From DASQJJ01 sp035631115 (GTDB lineage Bacteria; Patescibacteriota; Microgenomatia; Levybacterales; UBA12049), in assembly GCA_035631115.1 (NCBI GenBank), contig DASQJJ010000006.1, positions 24,172 through 88,171 on the forward strand: a DNA stretch of 64,000 nucleotides, read 5' to 3'. The notes beneath the pieces are model-generated. The model was given only the letters and a program-made list of their open reading frames with translations. It did no database searches and had not been told where the DNA came from. Within the stretch, counting starts at the first letter, position 1. Each line of letters begins with the position of its first letter. The position numbers were made by a program, and so were the translations under genes. Of this stretch, positions 25,186-33,459 are shown piece after piece.

Positions 25186-26018
25186 ATTGCATTTTTAGGA
25201 TAAAATTTATAGAAAAGCATACCGGTAATCACAGCAATCGTCTTGAGAACATACAAGAGTATTCCTCCAAAAAAGACGTCTGGTCTTTTTATCACTTCCC
25301 ATCGAAAGTAACTTCTTCGTGGTAAGCTGTGTAAAATGGTTGTTTGTGTTGATACCTTAAGAGTTCCTCCATACAACTTACCGTATCTCATAAATTTTTT
25401 AAAAAATACCCAAAAATCATCAACTTCTTTGTGTTTTATCCCTTCCCCTTCGAGTCGCCCAATAAATTTTAACTTTGAATGATTTTTTCCATACAATACC
25501 GCGTCATCTAAAATAGAAAGGGTCTTAGGCCATTTGAAGCGTAATAAATCTTCTCTTTTGTACATTCTGGGAATTTCTGCACCAAGGAACGGATTATTAT
25601 CATGGCCTGAGACAACAACCCATCTGTCGTTAGCAAGAAGTCTTTTAATAAGTGTATTTTTCCCCGAGACAGATTCCTCATGAAAGATAAGTCCATCGTA
25701 TTTTTCTTTTTCCATTTTTTTAACCGCTCTTTCAATAACCGTTTTTCCAATCCATTGATCTGAATCAAGTGTCATAACATATTTCCCTTTTGCTTTTTTA
25801 ACCACCACATAACGTGCTCTACCTAGTTCTTTTCCATAACAAATTATTGCATTATATTTTTTGGCAATTTTTATTGTATCATCTGTACTTCCCCCATCCC
25901 CAACAAGAACCTCAATTCTTTTGTATGTTTGCTTTTCTAAAGATTCAAAAGTTTTTGTAATTGTTTTTGCAGAATTAAGGGTAGAAATAGAAATGGATAC
26001 AATTGGCATTTTATTCAT
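25182..26018 (-). CDS. GT2 family glycosyltransferase
   Basis: A 278-residue protein. MPIVSISISTLNSAKTITK starts the GT-A domain. VLVGDGGSTDDTIKIAKKY carries the nucleotide-binding Asp, and YVMTLDSDQWIGK is the DxD motif. The second half has an amphipathic stretch followed by one C-terminal helix (DVFFGGILLYVLKTIAVITG). A close relative lies at 28041-28892 (NAEINIIDGGSSDKT-type motifs and LDSDQ), so the pair probably arose by duplication. A -10-like box (TG-A-TAGTAT, 26026-26031) is 7 nt from the ATG, so it may begin a leaderless transcript. Confidence 0.85.
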   Translation of the reverse strand: MNKMPIVSISISTLNSAKTITKTFESLEKQTYKRIEVLVGDGGSTDDTIKIAKKYNAIICYGKELGRARYVVVKKAKGKYVMTLDSDQWIGKTVIERAVKKMEKEKYDGLIFHEESVSGKNTLIKRLLANDRWVVVSGHDNNPFLGAEIPRMYKREDLLRFKWPKTLSILDDAVLYGKNHSKLKFIGRLEGEGIKHKEVDDFWVFFKKFMRYGKLYGGTLKVSTQTTILHSLPRRSYFRWEVIKRPDVFFGGILLYVLKTIAVITGMLFYKFYPKNAI

Positions 26019-26025
26019 AGGTTGA

Positions 26026-26031
26026 ATACTA
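26026..26031 (-). promoter_or_regulatory. Putative extended -10 box 7 nt from an ATG
   Basis: Minus-strand TGATAGTAT; TAGTAT matches consensus at 4 of 6 positions with the TG extension. It lies in the 20-bp gap before the GT2 gene at 26018. The -35 region (TTTTCT) is weak. The transcript would start at or within a base of the ATG. Confidence 0.3.
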
Positions 26032-26038
26032 TCACACT

Positions 26039-27151
26039 TTATGATGAAAGAAAATTATTTTTAATTATACTTAGGCTATTTTTTGCAGCTTTATCCCAGG
26101 TCAGAGAATCTGCCCATAGTAGGCTTTCTTTTTCCATTTTTTTCCTTAGTTTTTGGTTTTTGAGTATTTGTTCTATTTTGTCGATGAAGTCTTCGTTGCT
26201 TGCAGCAAGAAAACCAGTTTTGTTATTTTTAATTGCATCCGAAAGTCCTGGAACTTTAAATGCAACCGCAGGTGTTCCATATGAGTTGGCTTCTATTATT
26301 GAAATTCCCCACCCTTCATTAAGAGACGGATTGACAATCATCCATGACTTTCTAAGAAATATCCTTTTTTCTTTCTCGGAAATTGGCCCTAAAATATGAA
26401 TGTTTCTTTTAAATCCATTTTTCATAATTAAGTCGCTAATAAATGGCGCCTCTGTTCCCCATCCAGCCAATAAAATTCTAATTTTTGGAATACGCTTTAT
26501 AATTTCTGGGAATGCATTCACTAGAATATCCAGTCTTTTATATTTTTTTATTCTTCCTAAATAAATTATTGTAGGGTGGCTATATTTTGCAGTTTTCTTA
26601 AGAAAAGCTGGTGATGCTTTCATGACTCCTGGCTCAACAATCGAAATTTTATTTTTAGAAAAACCAATTTCTATTAATTTACCTTTTGTGCTTTGAGAGA
26701 TTGCCATAACTTCAGTGTTAAAATAAAGAACGGGAAAGATAAATTTCTCAATCAAGAATCCTATTATATTTAGTGGAAATGGAAGCTCATAAAAAAATTG
26801 TTTACCGTGTACATGGTACACAAGTACAATTTTCTTCTTTAACGAAAAAAGAGGAGTAAAAAAAGGTACGCCATTTTCGATATCTACTACAAAATCCGTA
26901 TTTTTATTGAGCTTAGTTAGATACATAAATGGTGCCCAAAAATAGACTGAAAATCTTCCGCCTTTTCTTACAATCCTGACTCCATCAATTACCTCTTCTT
27001 TGGGAAGTTTTTTTTCAGGATCATTGGCACAAAAAAGTGTGACTGTATTACCTTTTTTTAACCATCTTTTTGCCAGCTCGTGGACGTATATCTCTCCTCC
27101 TCCTGCCCAACTACTTTTTATATCTCTCCAGTTGAAAATAAGAATATTCAT
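26039..27151 (-). CDS. GT4 family glycosyltransferase
   Basis: A 370-residue GT-B protein. MNILIFNWRDIKSSWAGGGE with the Gly-rich loop opens the N-terminal domain. The donor domain includes YLGRIKKYKRLDILVNAF, IRILLAGWGTEAPF and EGWGISIIEANSYGTPAVAF, which holds the EX7E pair. It is the closest relative in the window of the GT4 at 30285-31391 (same NWRD-x-AGG start and EGWG motif). It probably acts in the cytoplasm on lipid-linked acceptors. A GT2 gene follows after 20 bp. The sugar is unknown. Confidence 0.9.
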   Translation of the reverse strand: MNILIFNWRDIKSSWAGGGEIYVHELAKRWLKKGNTVTLFCANDPEKKLPKEEVIDGVRIVRKGGRFSVYFWAPFMYLTKLNKNTDFVVDIENGVPFFTPLFSLKKKIVLVYHVHGKQFFYELPFPLNIIGFLIEKFIFPVLYFNTEVMAISQSTKGKLIEIGFSKNKISIVEPGVMKASPAFLKKTAKYSHPTIIYLGRIKKYKRLDILVNAFPEIIKRIPKIRILLAGWGTEAPFISDLIMKNGFKRNIHILGPISEKEKRIFLRKSWMIVNPSLNEGWGISIIEANSYGTPAVAFKVPGLSDAIKNNKTGFLAASNEDFIDKIEQILKNQKLRKKMEKESLLWADSLTWDKAAKNSLSIIKNNFLSS

Positions 27152-27160
27152 GCAGTTAGA

Positions 27161-28036
27161 TCATTTGATATTTGTGGAAAGCGTGATACTTTTCCATGCT
27201 GTCATTGGAATACCCTTGAGTAAATCAAGCTCCCACAACGTCATTCTCCTCGTGTTATTAATAATAAACCACCAGAAGTTTCTAAATTGCATCAATATGT
27301 CAAAATCTTTTTTCCCTTGTAAATTTGCTTTTACAACCTCTCTGTCAGAATACTTATTTGCTTTTTTTCCTAAGAAAAATTCCATAACTTCCATAGGAAA
27401 AAAATATGTGAAAAGAGTAATTAACTGAAAAAGTGCATGCTCGGAATACGCTCTTTTGGAAATTTTAAAATTGTATTTTTTAAGTAATTCTGCTATATAC
27501 TCATGGGTAAATTCAGGATGAATATGTCCATAACGTCTAAAAGTCATTGTTTTTCCAATACCAATTTTTTGCCAAAACCATGTATGTGTAAATTGTTGAC
27601 CTTCTGTAGGAACCAATAGAAAAAATTTCCCATTCTTTTTAAGAATCCTCTTTACTTCTTTCATAAAAAAATCAACATCGGGAATATGTTCTAAAACATC
27701 CATGCACGTTATTGCATCGAATGTATTATTTTTATAAGGTAACTTTTTGTTGCGAATAACTGCATACGTCACTTTTCCACTGCCTAATTTTTTTGCGTAA
27801 GTAATAGCTTGCTTACTCACATCACACCCATATATTTTTATTCCAGGGTAGTAATAAGAAAAACTTTCTGTTGTTATGCCCCCACCACTACCAATATCAA
27901 GAAGTTTGCCTTTTCGCATTTTAAGAAAGTCCGTAAGTCTTTTTAATCGATAGTCATCAACAAAGCTTCTTTTGAAACCTTTTTTTAAATCCGGAACTCC
28001 CATAAAGACATCTTCGTAATTAAATTTCTTTTTCAT
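27161..28036 (-). CDS. Class I SAM-dependent methyltransferase
   Basis: A 291-residue protein. KLLDIGSGGGITTESFSYYY (about 44-63) is the SAM-binding motif I. IYGCDVSKQAI holds the motif II Asp. AITCMDVLEHIPDVDFFMKE is motif IV, and the segment KKNGKFFLLVPTEGQQF fits motif VI of the Methyltransf_11 group. GRYGHIHPEFTH-like residues (RRYGHIHPEF) are seen in methyltransferases of glycan clusters. The C-terminal 70 residues include a hydrophobic stretch. It is placed between a GT4 and a GT2 gene with gaps of 9 and 4 bp. A sugar O-methyl role is likely but unproven. Confidence 0.85.
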   Translation of the reverse strand: MKKKFNYEDVFMGVPDLKKGFKRSFVDDYRLKRLTDFLKMRKGKLLDIGSGGGITTESFSYYYPGIKIYGCDVSKQAITYAKKLGSGKVTYAVIRNKKLPYKNNTFDAITCMDVLEHIPDVDFFMKEVKRILKKNGKFFLLVPTEGQQFTHTWFWQKIGIGKTMTFRRYGHIHPEFTHEYIAELLKKYNFKISKRAYSEHALFQLITLFTYFFPMEVMEFFLGKKANKYSDREVVKANLQGKKDFDILMQFRNFWWFIINNTRRMTLWELDLLKGIPMTAWKSITLSTNIK

Positions 28037-28040
28037 ACTA

Positions 28041-28892
28041 TTATTTATGTTTTCTCAGGAATCTGTTGATCTTACCAGAAATAATACCCGATGCAAAAGG
28101 AATTTCCTTCAAAGATAACAAAACCATTGATCCAATGCTTTGTTTTATTAAGTCCTTCCTAAATAAACCTCTTCGAAACCGCATTGTCCTTTTTCTAAAA
28201 AATTCATCATAACCAGTACTATCTACGTTAACGCTAAGGTATCCCCAGCGGTAGAATTTTCTCCAAAGCTCACTCCATGTTCCTGGTTCCATATGTTTTA
28301 CTGCGTTTTTAATATACCCGACACGTTTACTTATTTTCCATGCTTCAAGGTATAAAATCGCATGATCTTGCAGACTTGCTTTATCTATGGACCTGGACGG
28401 AACTCGTTGGTATGCCTTCAAGATAAGGGACTTTTTAAAAAATCTGGGAAGTATCACGCTTGTATAAGGATCTAAATCATTTGCTTTATCAACCAACTGC
28501 CTGTCCAAATAAAAAAGTTTTTCAAGAAGTGTTTTTTTACTGTAGACATCTTCCCCTAATGCTACCATGTCTTTTTTTTGTGCAATTTCATTAATACACT
28601 TTTTTATTGTTTCTTTTCCTAAAATTTGATCACTGTCTAGAATGAGTACGAAAGTTCCATGAGATTTTTTAGCACCTTCAAATCTTGCTCTCATGAGTGA
28701 GCCCTTACTAACCAGTATATTTTTAACGCCAAATTTTTGGGCAACAGCAATAGTTTTGTCTGACGAACCTCCATCAATAATGTTTATTTCTACATGTTTA
28801 TATGATTGGTCTTTAATTGCCTGGAGACATTTGGGCAAGAATGCTTCACTGTTGTAAGTGGGAATAGATATTGTAACAAGAGGATTTTTCAT
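28041..28892 (-). CDS. GT2 family glycosyltransferase
   Basis: A 283-residue protein with NPLVTISIPTYNSEAFLPKC, INIIDGGSSDKTIAVAQKF and FVLILDSDQILGKETIKK. The GT-A domain ends near residue 215 and a short C-terminal hydrophobic stretch (LLSLKEIPFASGIISG) follows. It aligns along its length with the GT2 at 25182-26018. It is the first gene after an 80-bp gap that holds a 7-1-7 palindrome and a -10-like box 6 nt from the ATG, so a new transcript may begin here. Confidence 0.85.
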   Translation of the reverse strand: MKNPLVTISIPTYNSEAFLPKCLQAIKDQSYKHVEINIIDGGSSDKTIAVAQKFGVKNILVSKGSLMRARFEGAKKSHGTFVLILDSDQILGKETIKKCINEIAQKKDMVALGEDVYSKKTLLEKLFYLDRQLVDKANDLDPYTSVILPRFFKKSLILKAYQRVPSRSIDKASLQDHAILYLEAWKISKRVGYIKNAVKHMEPGTWSELWRKFYRWGYLSVNVDSTGYDEFFRKRTMRFRRGLFRKDLIKQSIGSMVLLSLKEIPFASGIISGKINRFLRKHK

Positions 28893-28898
28893 ATATGC

Positions 28899-28904
28899 AT
28901 CTTA
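28899..28904 (-). promoter_or_regulatory. Putative -10 box 6 nt from an ATG
   Basis: Minus-strand TAAGAT, separated by 6 nt from the ATG at 28892, the same hexamer and spacing as for the plus-strand gene at 54956. The -35 position coincides with the palindrome at 28922-28936 and is a poor match to TTGACA. Confidence 0.35.
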
Positions 28905-28921
28905 GTGTGTCGAATTGAACT

Positions 28922-28936
28922 ATCCTATCATAGGAT
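28922..28936. promoter_or_regulatory. Perfect 7-1-7 palindrome, operator-like
   Basis: ATCCTAT-C-ATAGGAT in the 80-bp gap (28893-28972) between a GT-C gene end and a GT2 start. It covers the -35 position of the candidate promoter, so a bound protein would block or replace -35 recognition. As RNA it would form only a weak hairpin with no T run, so a terminator is unlikely. Confidence 0.45.
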
Positions 28937-28972
28937 TAGTAGACTTACAATAAGCTTTCTGCTCTTATACAT

Positions 28973-30292
28973 TTATTGCTCGTTGTAAAGCAGTGTTGAC
29001 CATAAAGTAAGAAGAAGAATCCATCCAAAATTTATATACGAAAAAACGAAAGCAAGCTTTTGTGTTTTGGAAAAAAATAGTGGAAAAAGCGTTATTCCAG
29101 AGAGTACAAGAAAAAAACGGAAAACGAAAAAGGAAAATCCCAAAACTTGCGCCCAAGATGTGTTGAGCATAGAAAGTCCTGTAAAAAGAAGGAAGAAAAA
29201 TGTTAGTAGATAATTCTTATTAAAGTATTCCTTTATAAAAAGAGCCAGGGAAACAACAAGGAATGGATAAAAAGGATATCGATACCATCCATGACCTGGC
29301 TCATTTGGTATTGCATAAACAAAAATTGCAAAGTACGCAAGAAGCGGAAATAATACAAAGATATGTTTTCGAAAGTCCTTAACTGCTACAATAAAAAACG
29401 ATATCCATCCAAAGTATATCCATCCATCCGTAAAAAGTCTGTCTGTTAAGACTGGATAAGTAAATAAAGCAAACATGCTGTTAAAGGAAATATCATATCT
29501 ATTTAGCTGTAATTTCCATAGATTAAAAAATAATTCTTTGTCAAAATATATTCCATACATAAAAAATATTGAAAAAATTGTTAGTACAATTGCAAGAAAA
29601 ACCCAGATATCTCTATATTTTCGAAAGAAAAGAAAAAGTAAAACAATAGCAAGCGTTGCCGCCCCCCAAGGCACTTTTGCTAGAAGTAGTAATCCACACA
29701 AAATTGCAGCCCAATTGCGAAACCAAACATTCTTATTTTTTATATATTTTGCAACAAGAAATAAAGTAAAAAGAAAAAAAGGTATAAAAAAATTCTCATT
29801 TTCAACTAACCGAGATCCAACAACAACGGATGGAATAATTGCATACAAAAATGATGAGAGTAATGCAGTCCTTTCTCCATACATATCTTTTACAAAAAGG
29901 AAAAGGATTCCTATGCTCAACACACCCAGTAGTAAAGATAATCCTCGAATATGAACAAGGTCTACATGAAACATATCTTTCACCCCACTCAAAATCGCAT
30001 ACCCGCCAACCACCAAGCCAAACAAAGGTGGATGCTCTAGGTACGGCGTGACAAGGCGGAAATGTGTATGTTGATAGGTAATATCTTTTGCATGAGTGTA
30101 TTGCGGGTGTGGAGACCACGAAGTAGGCACATGATGCTGAATAAGACTCACTCCCTGCCATGCCCATGCATATTCATCAAATGTTGCTCCAAGCCGAGGC
30201 CATTCATATAAATTGTTACTTCGTAGCAAAAATCCAAGAAGCAAAATACCTAATAAAACGACATACTGCCATTTTTTAAAAAATTTATCCAC
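28973..30292 (-). CDS. GT-C family membrane glycosyltransferase (GT39/PMT_2-like)
   Basis: A 439-residue protein with about 11 helices. After helix 1 the loop RLGATFDEYAWAWQG has Asp39/Glu40, the acidic pair of GT39/ArnT-type enzymes. TPYLEHPPLFGLVVGGYAI carries the HPP motif typical of PMT_2 (PF13231). It would move a sugar from polyprenyl phosphate to an outer-face acceptor. The C-terminal soluble tail is short, unlike most members. The start codon is GTG and overlaps the upstream GT4 by 8 bp. The 80-bp gap downstream contains a palindrome. Confidence 0.8.
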   Translation of the reverse strand: MDKFFKKWQYVVLLGILLLGFLLRSNNLYEWPRLGATFDEYAWAWQGVSLIQHHVPTSWSPHPQYTHAKDITYQHTHFRLVTPYLEHPPLFGLVVGGYAILSGVKDMFHVDLVHIRGLSLLLGVLSIGILFLFVKDMYGERTALLSSFLYAIIPSVVVGSRLVENENFFIPFFLFTLFLVAKYIKNKNVWFRNWAAILCGLLLLAKVPWGAATLAIVLLFLFFRKYRDIWVFLAIVLTIFSIFFMYGIYFDKELFFNLWKLQLNRYDISFNSMFALFTYPVLTDRLFTDGWIYFGWISFFIVAVKDFRKHIFVLFPLLAYFAIFVYAIPNEPGHGWYRYPFYPFLVVSLALFIKEYFNKNYLLTFFFLLFTGLSMLNTSWAQVLGFSFFVFRFFLVLSGITLFPLFFSKTQKLAFVFSYINFGWILLLTLWSTLLYNEQ

Positions 30293-31391
30293 GGCTTGTT
30301 ACCTCCTTAATTAATTGAATGCTTTTCATCGTTGCATTCTTCCATGTTAAGCTTGTTGCCCATTGGAATGCATTCTGTTGAAAAGTTTTATACTTTTTTT
30401 TATCTTCTACAAGAAGAAGCGACTCTCTAGCCATTTCATACGGAGAATTCGTCGACAAAACAATACCTGTTATATTATTTTTGACACTATCTCGAAGTCC
30501 CGCAACATTATAGACAACTGATGGGGTGTTTTGACTTGCTGCTTCTATAACAACGAGGCCCCATCCTTCTTTTACCGAAGCGTGAAGTAAAATATGTGCT
30601 CTGCCAAGAAGTGAAAATTTTTCATTCTCTGAAACAGCTCCAAAAAATGTTGTACATTTTTCTATTCCATATTCTCTTGTCATTTGCTGTAACTTTTTTA
30701 TGTAGTCTTTTTCACCCTTTCCAACAATCCAAAGTTTTGCATCTATATCTTCTCTGTGAATAAACCCAAATGCCTTAATAACTTCCTCTACGCCTTTCAT
30801 TCTGACAACACGACTCACAAAAATGAAAGTTTTGTTTTTTTCTTTTTGTAATTCTTTTTTTTGATGAGTAGGTATCATAGGACAAGGTATTGCAAGACAA
30901 TTTTTAATTTTAAATCCATATTTTATTAATTCATTAACTGTCGAAGGTGCATCTGTCCATAACGGTATATTTTTATAAAAAGGAATGTAAAATGTTTCAA
31001 GAAATCTCCCAATAACGTTTATGGGAAAAGGATACATATAGTCCCAAATTTCGCTCGCTATCTCATGTATAAAAAATATTTTTGGCCTTCTTACAAATAA
31101 TGGAGTAAAGAATGGGATACCATGTGCCTCATCAATAACCAGGTTGAATGTGATTCCAGAAAAAAAATAGAAAAATACTGCCCAAAAGAAAATAGTCACA
31201 CTATTCCCTCTTCTCACGACAGTAATTCCGTCAATTTTTTCTTCTCTTAAAGCTTTTTTAAAAGAAGATGCAAGCCACCAAACGTGATATCCTGCCTGTA
31301 CCCACGCTTTTGCATGCTGAAGAGTCACTATTTCTGCACCGCCTGCCTTTGGATTCTTGGGATCTCTCCAGTTGAGAAGAAGAATATTCAT
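30285..31391 (-). CDS. GT4 family glycosyltransferase
   Basis: A 368-residue GT-B protein starting MNILLLNWRDPKNPKAGGAE. FVSRVVRMKGVEEVIKAF and LWIVGKGEKDYIKKLQ belong to the donor domain. EGWGLVVIEAASQNTPSVVY holds the EX7E pair. Closely related to the GT4 at 26039-27151. It lies 3 bp after the GT2 gene upstream and overlaps the GT-C gene downstream by 8 bp, so the three are probably made together. The donor sugar is not evident. Confidence 0.9.
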   Translation of the reverse strand: MNILLLNWRDPKNPKAGGAEIVTLQHAKAWVQAGYHVWWLASSFKKALREEKIDGITVVRRGNSVTIFFWAVFFYFFSGITFNLVIDEAHGIPFFTPLFVRRPKIFFIHEIASEIWDYMYPFPINVIGRFLETFYIPFYKNIPLWTDAPSTVNELIKYGFKIKNCLAIPCPMIPTHQKKELQKEKNKTFIFVSRVVRMKGVEEVIKAFGFIHREDIDAKLWIVGKGEKDYIKKLQQMTREYGIEKCTTFFGAVSENEKFSLLGRAHILLHASVKEGWGLVVIEAASQNTPSVVYNVAGLRDSVKNNITGIVLSTNSPYEMARESLLLVEDKKKYKTFQQNAFQWATSLTWKNATMKSIQLIKEVTSRG

Positions 31392-31394
31392 ATG

Positions 31395-32213
31395 CTAAAC
31401 AACATTTACTCTGAAGTTAAGCTCAGGATCGTATCGCCATTTTCGCTGAGCGGAGTCGTCATAATACCTGAGAATTCTTAATCGATAAAAAACCGCCATT
31501 GTGTCCCATAACATCTTCCCAATTGTATCTAAGAAGTTTTTTGATGTTATTGAAGACCACTGTCCAAATGTTAACTCAATTGGTGCTTCATAAATTTTTT
31601 TGTATCCTAAATGATATGCAACAGAGAGAATTTCTATATCAAATGCGTATCTTTTAACTAATAGTCTCGGTAGTACATCTTCCAAAACATCCCTTTTAAA
31701 AAGTTTTAGTCCCACTTGCGTATCGGAAAGGGAAAGACCAAACAACAACTTTACAAGACTTCTATATCCCCAAGACAAAACTTTTCTTTGCCAAGGATAT
31801 TTAACCTTAGATAAAGGATGCAATTTAGACCCAATAACAATGTCTGCGTTATTTTTTATCATTATATCTGAGAGAAGCTTCAGTCCTTTTGGGTTTAAAT
31901 CCATTCCAGCATCTAAAAATGCGATCATGCTTCCTTTAGAATTTGCCATTCCATACCGCACAGCATATCCTTTCCCATAATTGTGCTTGTATCCAACAAC
32001 CTTTACATGAGGAATTTTTTTCTGCTTAAGAATAGTTTCTGTATTATCCAGATGACCATCTATAACAACAATTATCTCGTATGGATTATTAAAGGAGTCT
32101 ATAACTTTTTTTATCGATTCAATGTCTCTAATTATTGTTTTTTCTTGCTTGTATGATGGAATAATGAGAGAAAGAAATGAATTAATTTTTTTGTTTTTGC
32201 GGTCCATACTCAT
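31395..32213 (-). CDS. GT2 glycosyltransferase, dolichyl-phosphate-sugar synthase-like (DPM1/ALG5 type), soluble
   Basis: A 272-residue protein. SLIIPSYKQEKTIIRDIES, YEIIVVIDGHLDNTE and MIAFLDAGMDLNPKGLKLL form the GT-A core. LSDTQVGLKLFKRDVLEDVL is the hallmark of the DPM1/ALG5 family, which makes polyprenyl-phosphate mannose or glucose. No membrane helices are visible after the core. The product would feed the GT-C enzymes nearby, one of which is two genes downstream. The start overlaps the flippase gene by 32 bp; an ATG at 32207 is an alternative start. Confidence 0.85.
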   Translation of the reverse strand: MSMDRKNKKINSFLSLIIPSYKQEKTIIRDIESIKKVIDSFNNPYEIIVVIDGHLDNTETILKQKKIPHVKVVGYKHNYGKGYAVRYGMANSKGSMIAFLDAGMDLNPKGLKLLSDIMIKNNADIVIGSKLHPLSKVKYPWQRKVLSWGYRSLVKLLFGLSLSDTQVGLKLFKRDVLEDVLPRLLVKRYAFDIEILSVAYHLGYKKIYEAPIELTFGQWSSITSKNFLDTIGKMLWDTMAVFYRLRILRYYDDSAQRKWRYDPELNFRVNVV

Positions 32214-33459
32214 TCATGTAATATAGCAAAAGCACTACAAAGAGCACAAGGCTGAGAATAAGAGAAAAGGTAACAACCTGTCTTATGGTTGCGTGGAAAA
32301 GCGTAATACCTATTGCCTGGATACAAGCCCCTCCTAGTGCAATATAGGAGACAGCAGTCTTTTTTATGGAAAGGAGAAAATTGATAAGTATATTGAGAAG
32401 ACTGAAAATGCAAAGATAGAGACCAAACCAACCAAGAAGAGGTGCTCCTGATATGTACTGTTTCCCAAGCACAAAACCAATAATTGCTTCAGGAAATAGA
32501 AAATATACTAATGAAAGAAGGAGTGAAGGAACTAAAACAAGTAAAAATGATGCATATAAGAGTCCCTGAGCATTTCTTTTTTCATGAATACGTTTAATAA
32601 CAAGTGGAAACATAACGCTTCCAATGGGAGCTGAAAAGTAAAAAATAATTCTTCCAAGTACCGATAATCCACTATAGAGCGCTGCATCTGCTGAAGGAAG
32701 AAAATGCTTTACTAAAAGAGCGTCTGTTGAGGTAAATGAAAAAAGAGAAAATACGGCAACTGCCGTTGGGAAACCGTATGTGAGAATTTCTTTCGTATGA
32801 ATTGTTGTTTTTGCTTGCCTAATAAATAGATGTCTTAATGGAATAAATGTTAAAAGAAATGGAATAAGAAAACTGAGAAAATATCCAAATAAAATACCGT
32901 CCAATCCAAAACCTAAAAGTATAACGACAACTCCTATGAATAATTTTGTAATACCACCCAAGCTTGTTGTGAGGGAAAGAAATTTAAACTCCAGTAAACT
33001 CTGTAAAAAGGCAATATTTGTATTACTCATATATACTCCTGCAATAACTGCTCCGGCAAGAATGATTTCAAACATATTTTTTATGTGAAGGAAACTTCCA
33101 ATAAACGGAGAGAAAATAACAAAACCTGCAAAAAGAGTAATAGCAATTATCCCTATCTTTAGGTTAGACTGCCAAAAAAGTTCTGCAGCATATTCTTTTT
33201 GCTTTTTGGAAAAATATCTTGTGGCAAATTGCACAATCGTAGGAATAAAAGCTTGTGCTGGCATACTTACCCATGTAATGAGAGTAAGAAGCACTGCAAT
33301 ATCTGCATAACTACCACGTGACAGATGTCTTGGTAAAAAAACACTTAAAGCAAATGCGCAAATATTTGCTGCTGTTGTGCCAAGAAAAAGAAAAGAACTT
33401 TCAGAAACAAGTTCATGCCTTACTACTTTGGTTGTTAGCTGAAGCAATTTATCTTTCAT
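32182..33459 (-). CDS. Wzx-type polysaccharide flippase (MOP superfamily)
   Basis: A 425-residue protein with about 12 helices spread evenly. The N-terminus SSFLFLGTTAANICAFALSV and FLPRHLSRGSYADIAVLLTL match the first helices of oligosaccharide flippases. IKRIHEKRNAQGLLYAS lies in the cytoplasmic loop before the second half. It would turn lipid-linked oligosaccharide to the outer face. It is one of two flippase genes in the window, the other being at 61468-62922. The upstream GT4 gene overlaps it by 11 bp. The family is sure; the substrate is not known. Confidence 0.85.
   Translation of the reverse strand: MKDKLLQLTTKVVRHELVSESSFLFLGTTAANICAFALSVFLPRHLSRGSYADIAVLLTLITWVSMPAQAFIPTIVQFATRYFSKKQKEYAAELFWQSNLKIGIIAITLFAGFVIFSPFIGSFLHIKNMFEIILAGAVIAGVYMSNTNIAFLQSLLEFKFLSLTTSLGGITKLFIGVVVILLGFGLDGILFGYFLSFLIPFLLTFIPLRHLFIRQAKTTIHTKEILTYGFPTAVAVFSLFSFTSTDALLVKHFLPSADAALYSGLSVLGRIIFYFSAPIGSVMFPLVIKRIHEKRNAQGLLYASFLLVLVPSLLLSLVYFLFPEAIIGFVLGKQYISGAPLLGWFGLYLCIFSLLNILINFLLSIKKTAVSYIALGGACIQAIGITLFHATIRQVVTFSLILSLVLFVVLLLYYMNEYGPQKQKN

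Noticed and set aside
26022..26399. A 125-codon frame on the plus strand
   Set aside because: It is antisense to the GT4 gene, whose EX7E and Rossmann motifs are intact.
28922..28936. Intrinsic terminator after the GT-C gene
   Set aside because: The palindrome has a one-base loop, is AT-rich and has no T run following it on the minus strand.
29475..29954. A 159-codon open frame on the plus strand
   Set aside because: It is antisense to the GT-C gene at 28973-30292; low-complexity Lys/Arg/Ser content fits the mirror of membrane-helix codons.
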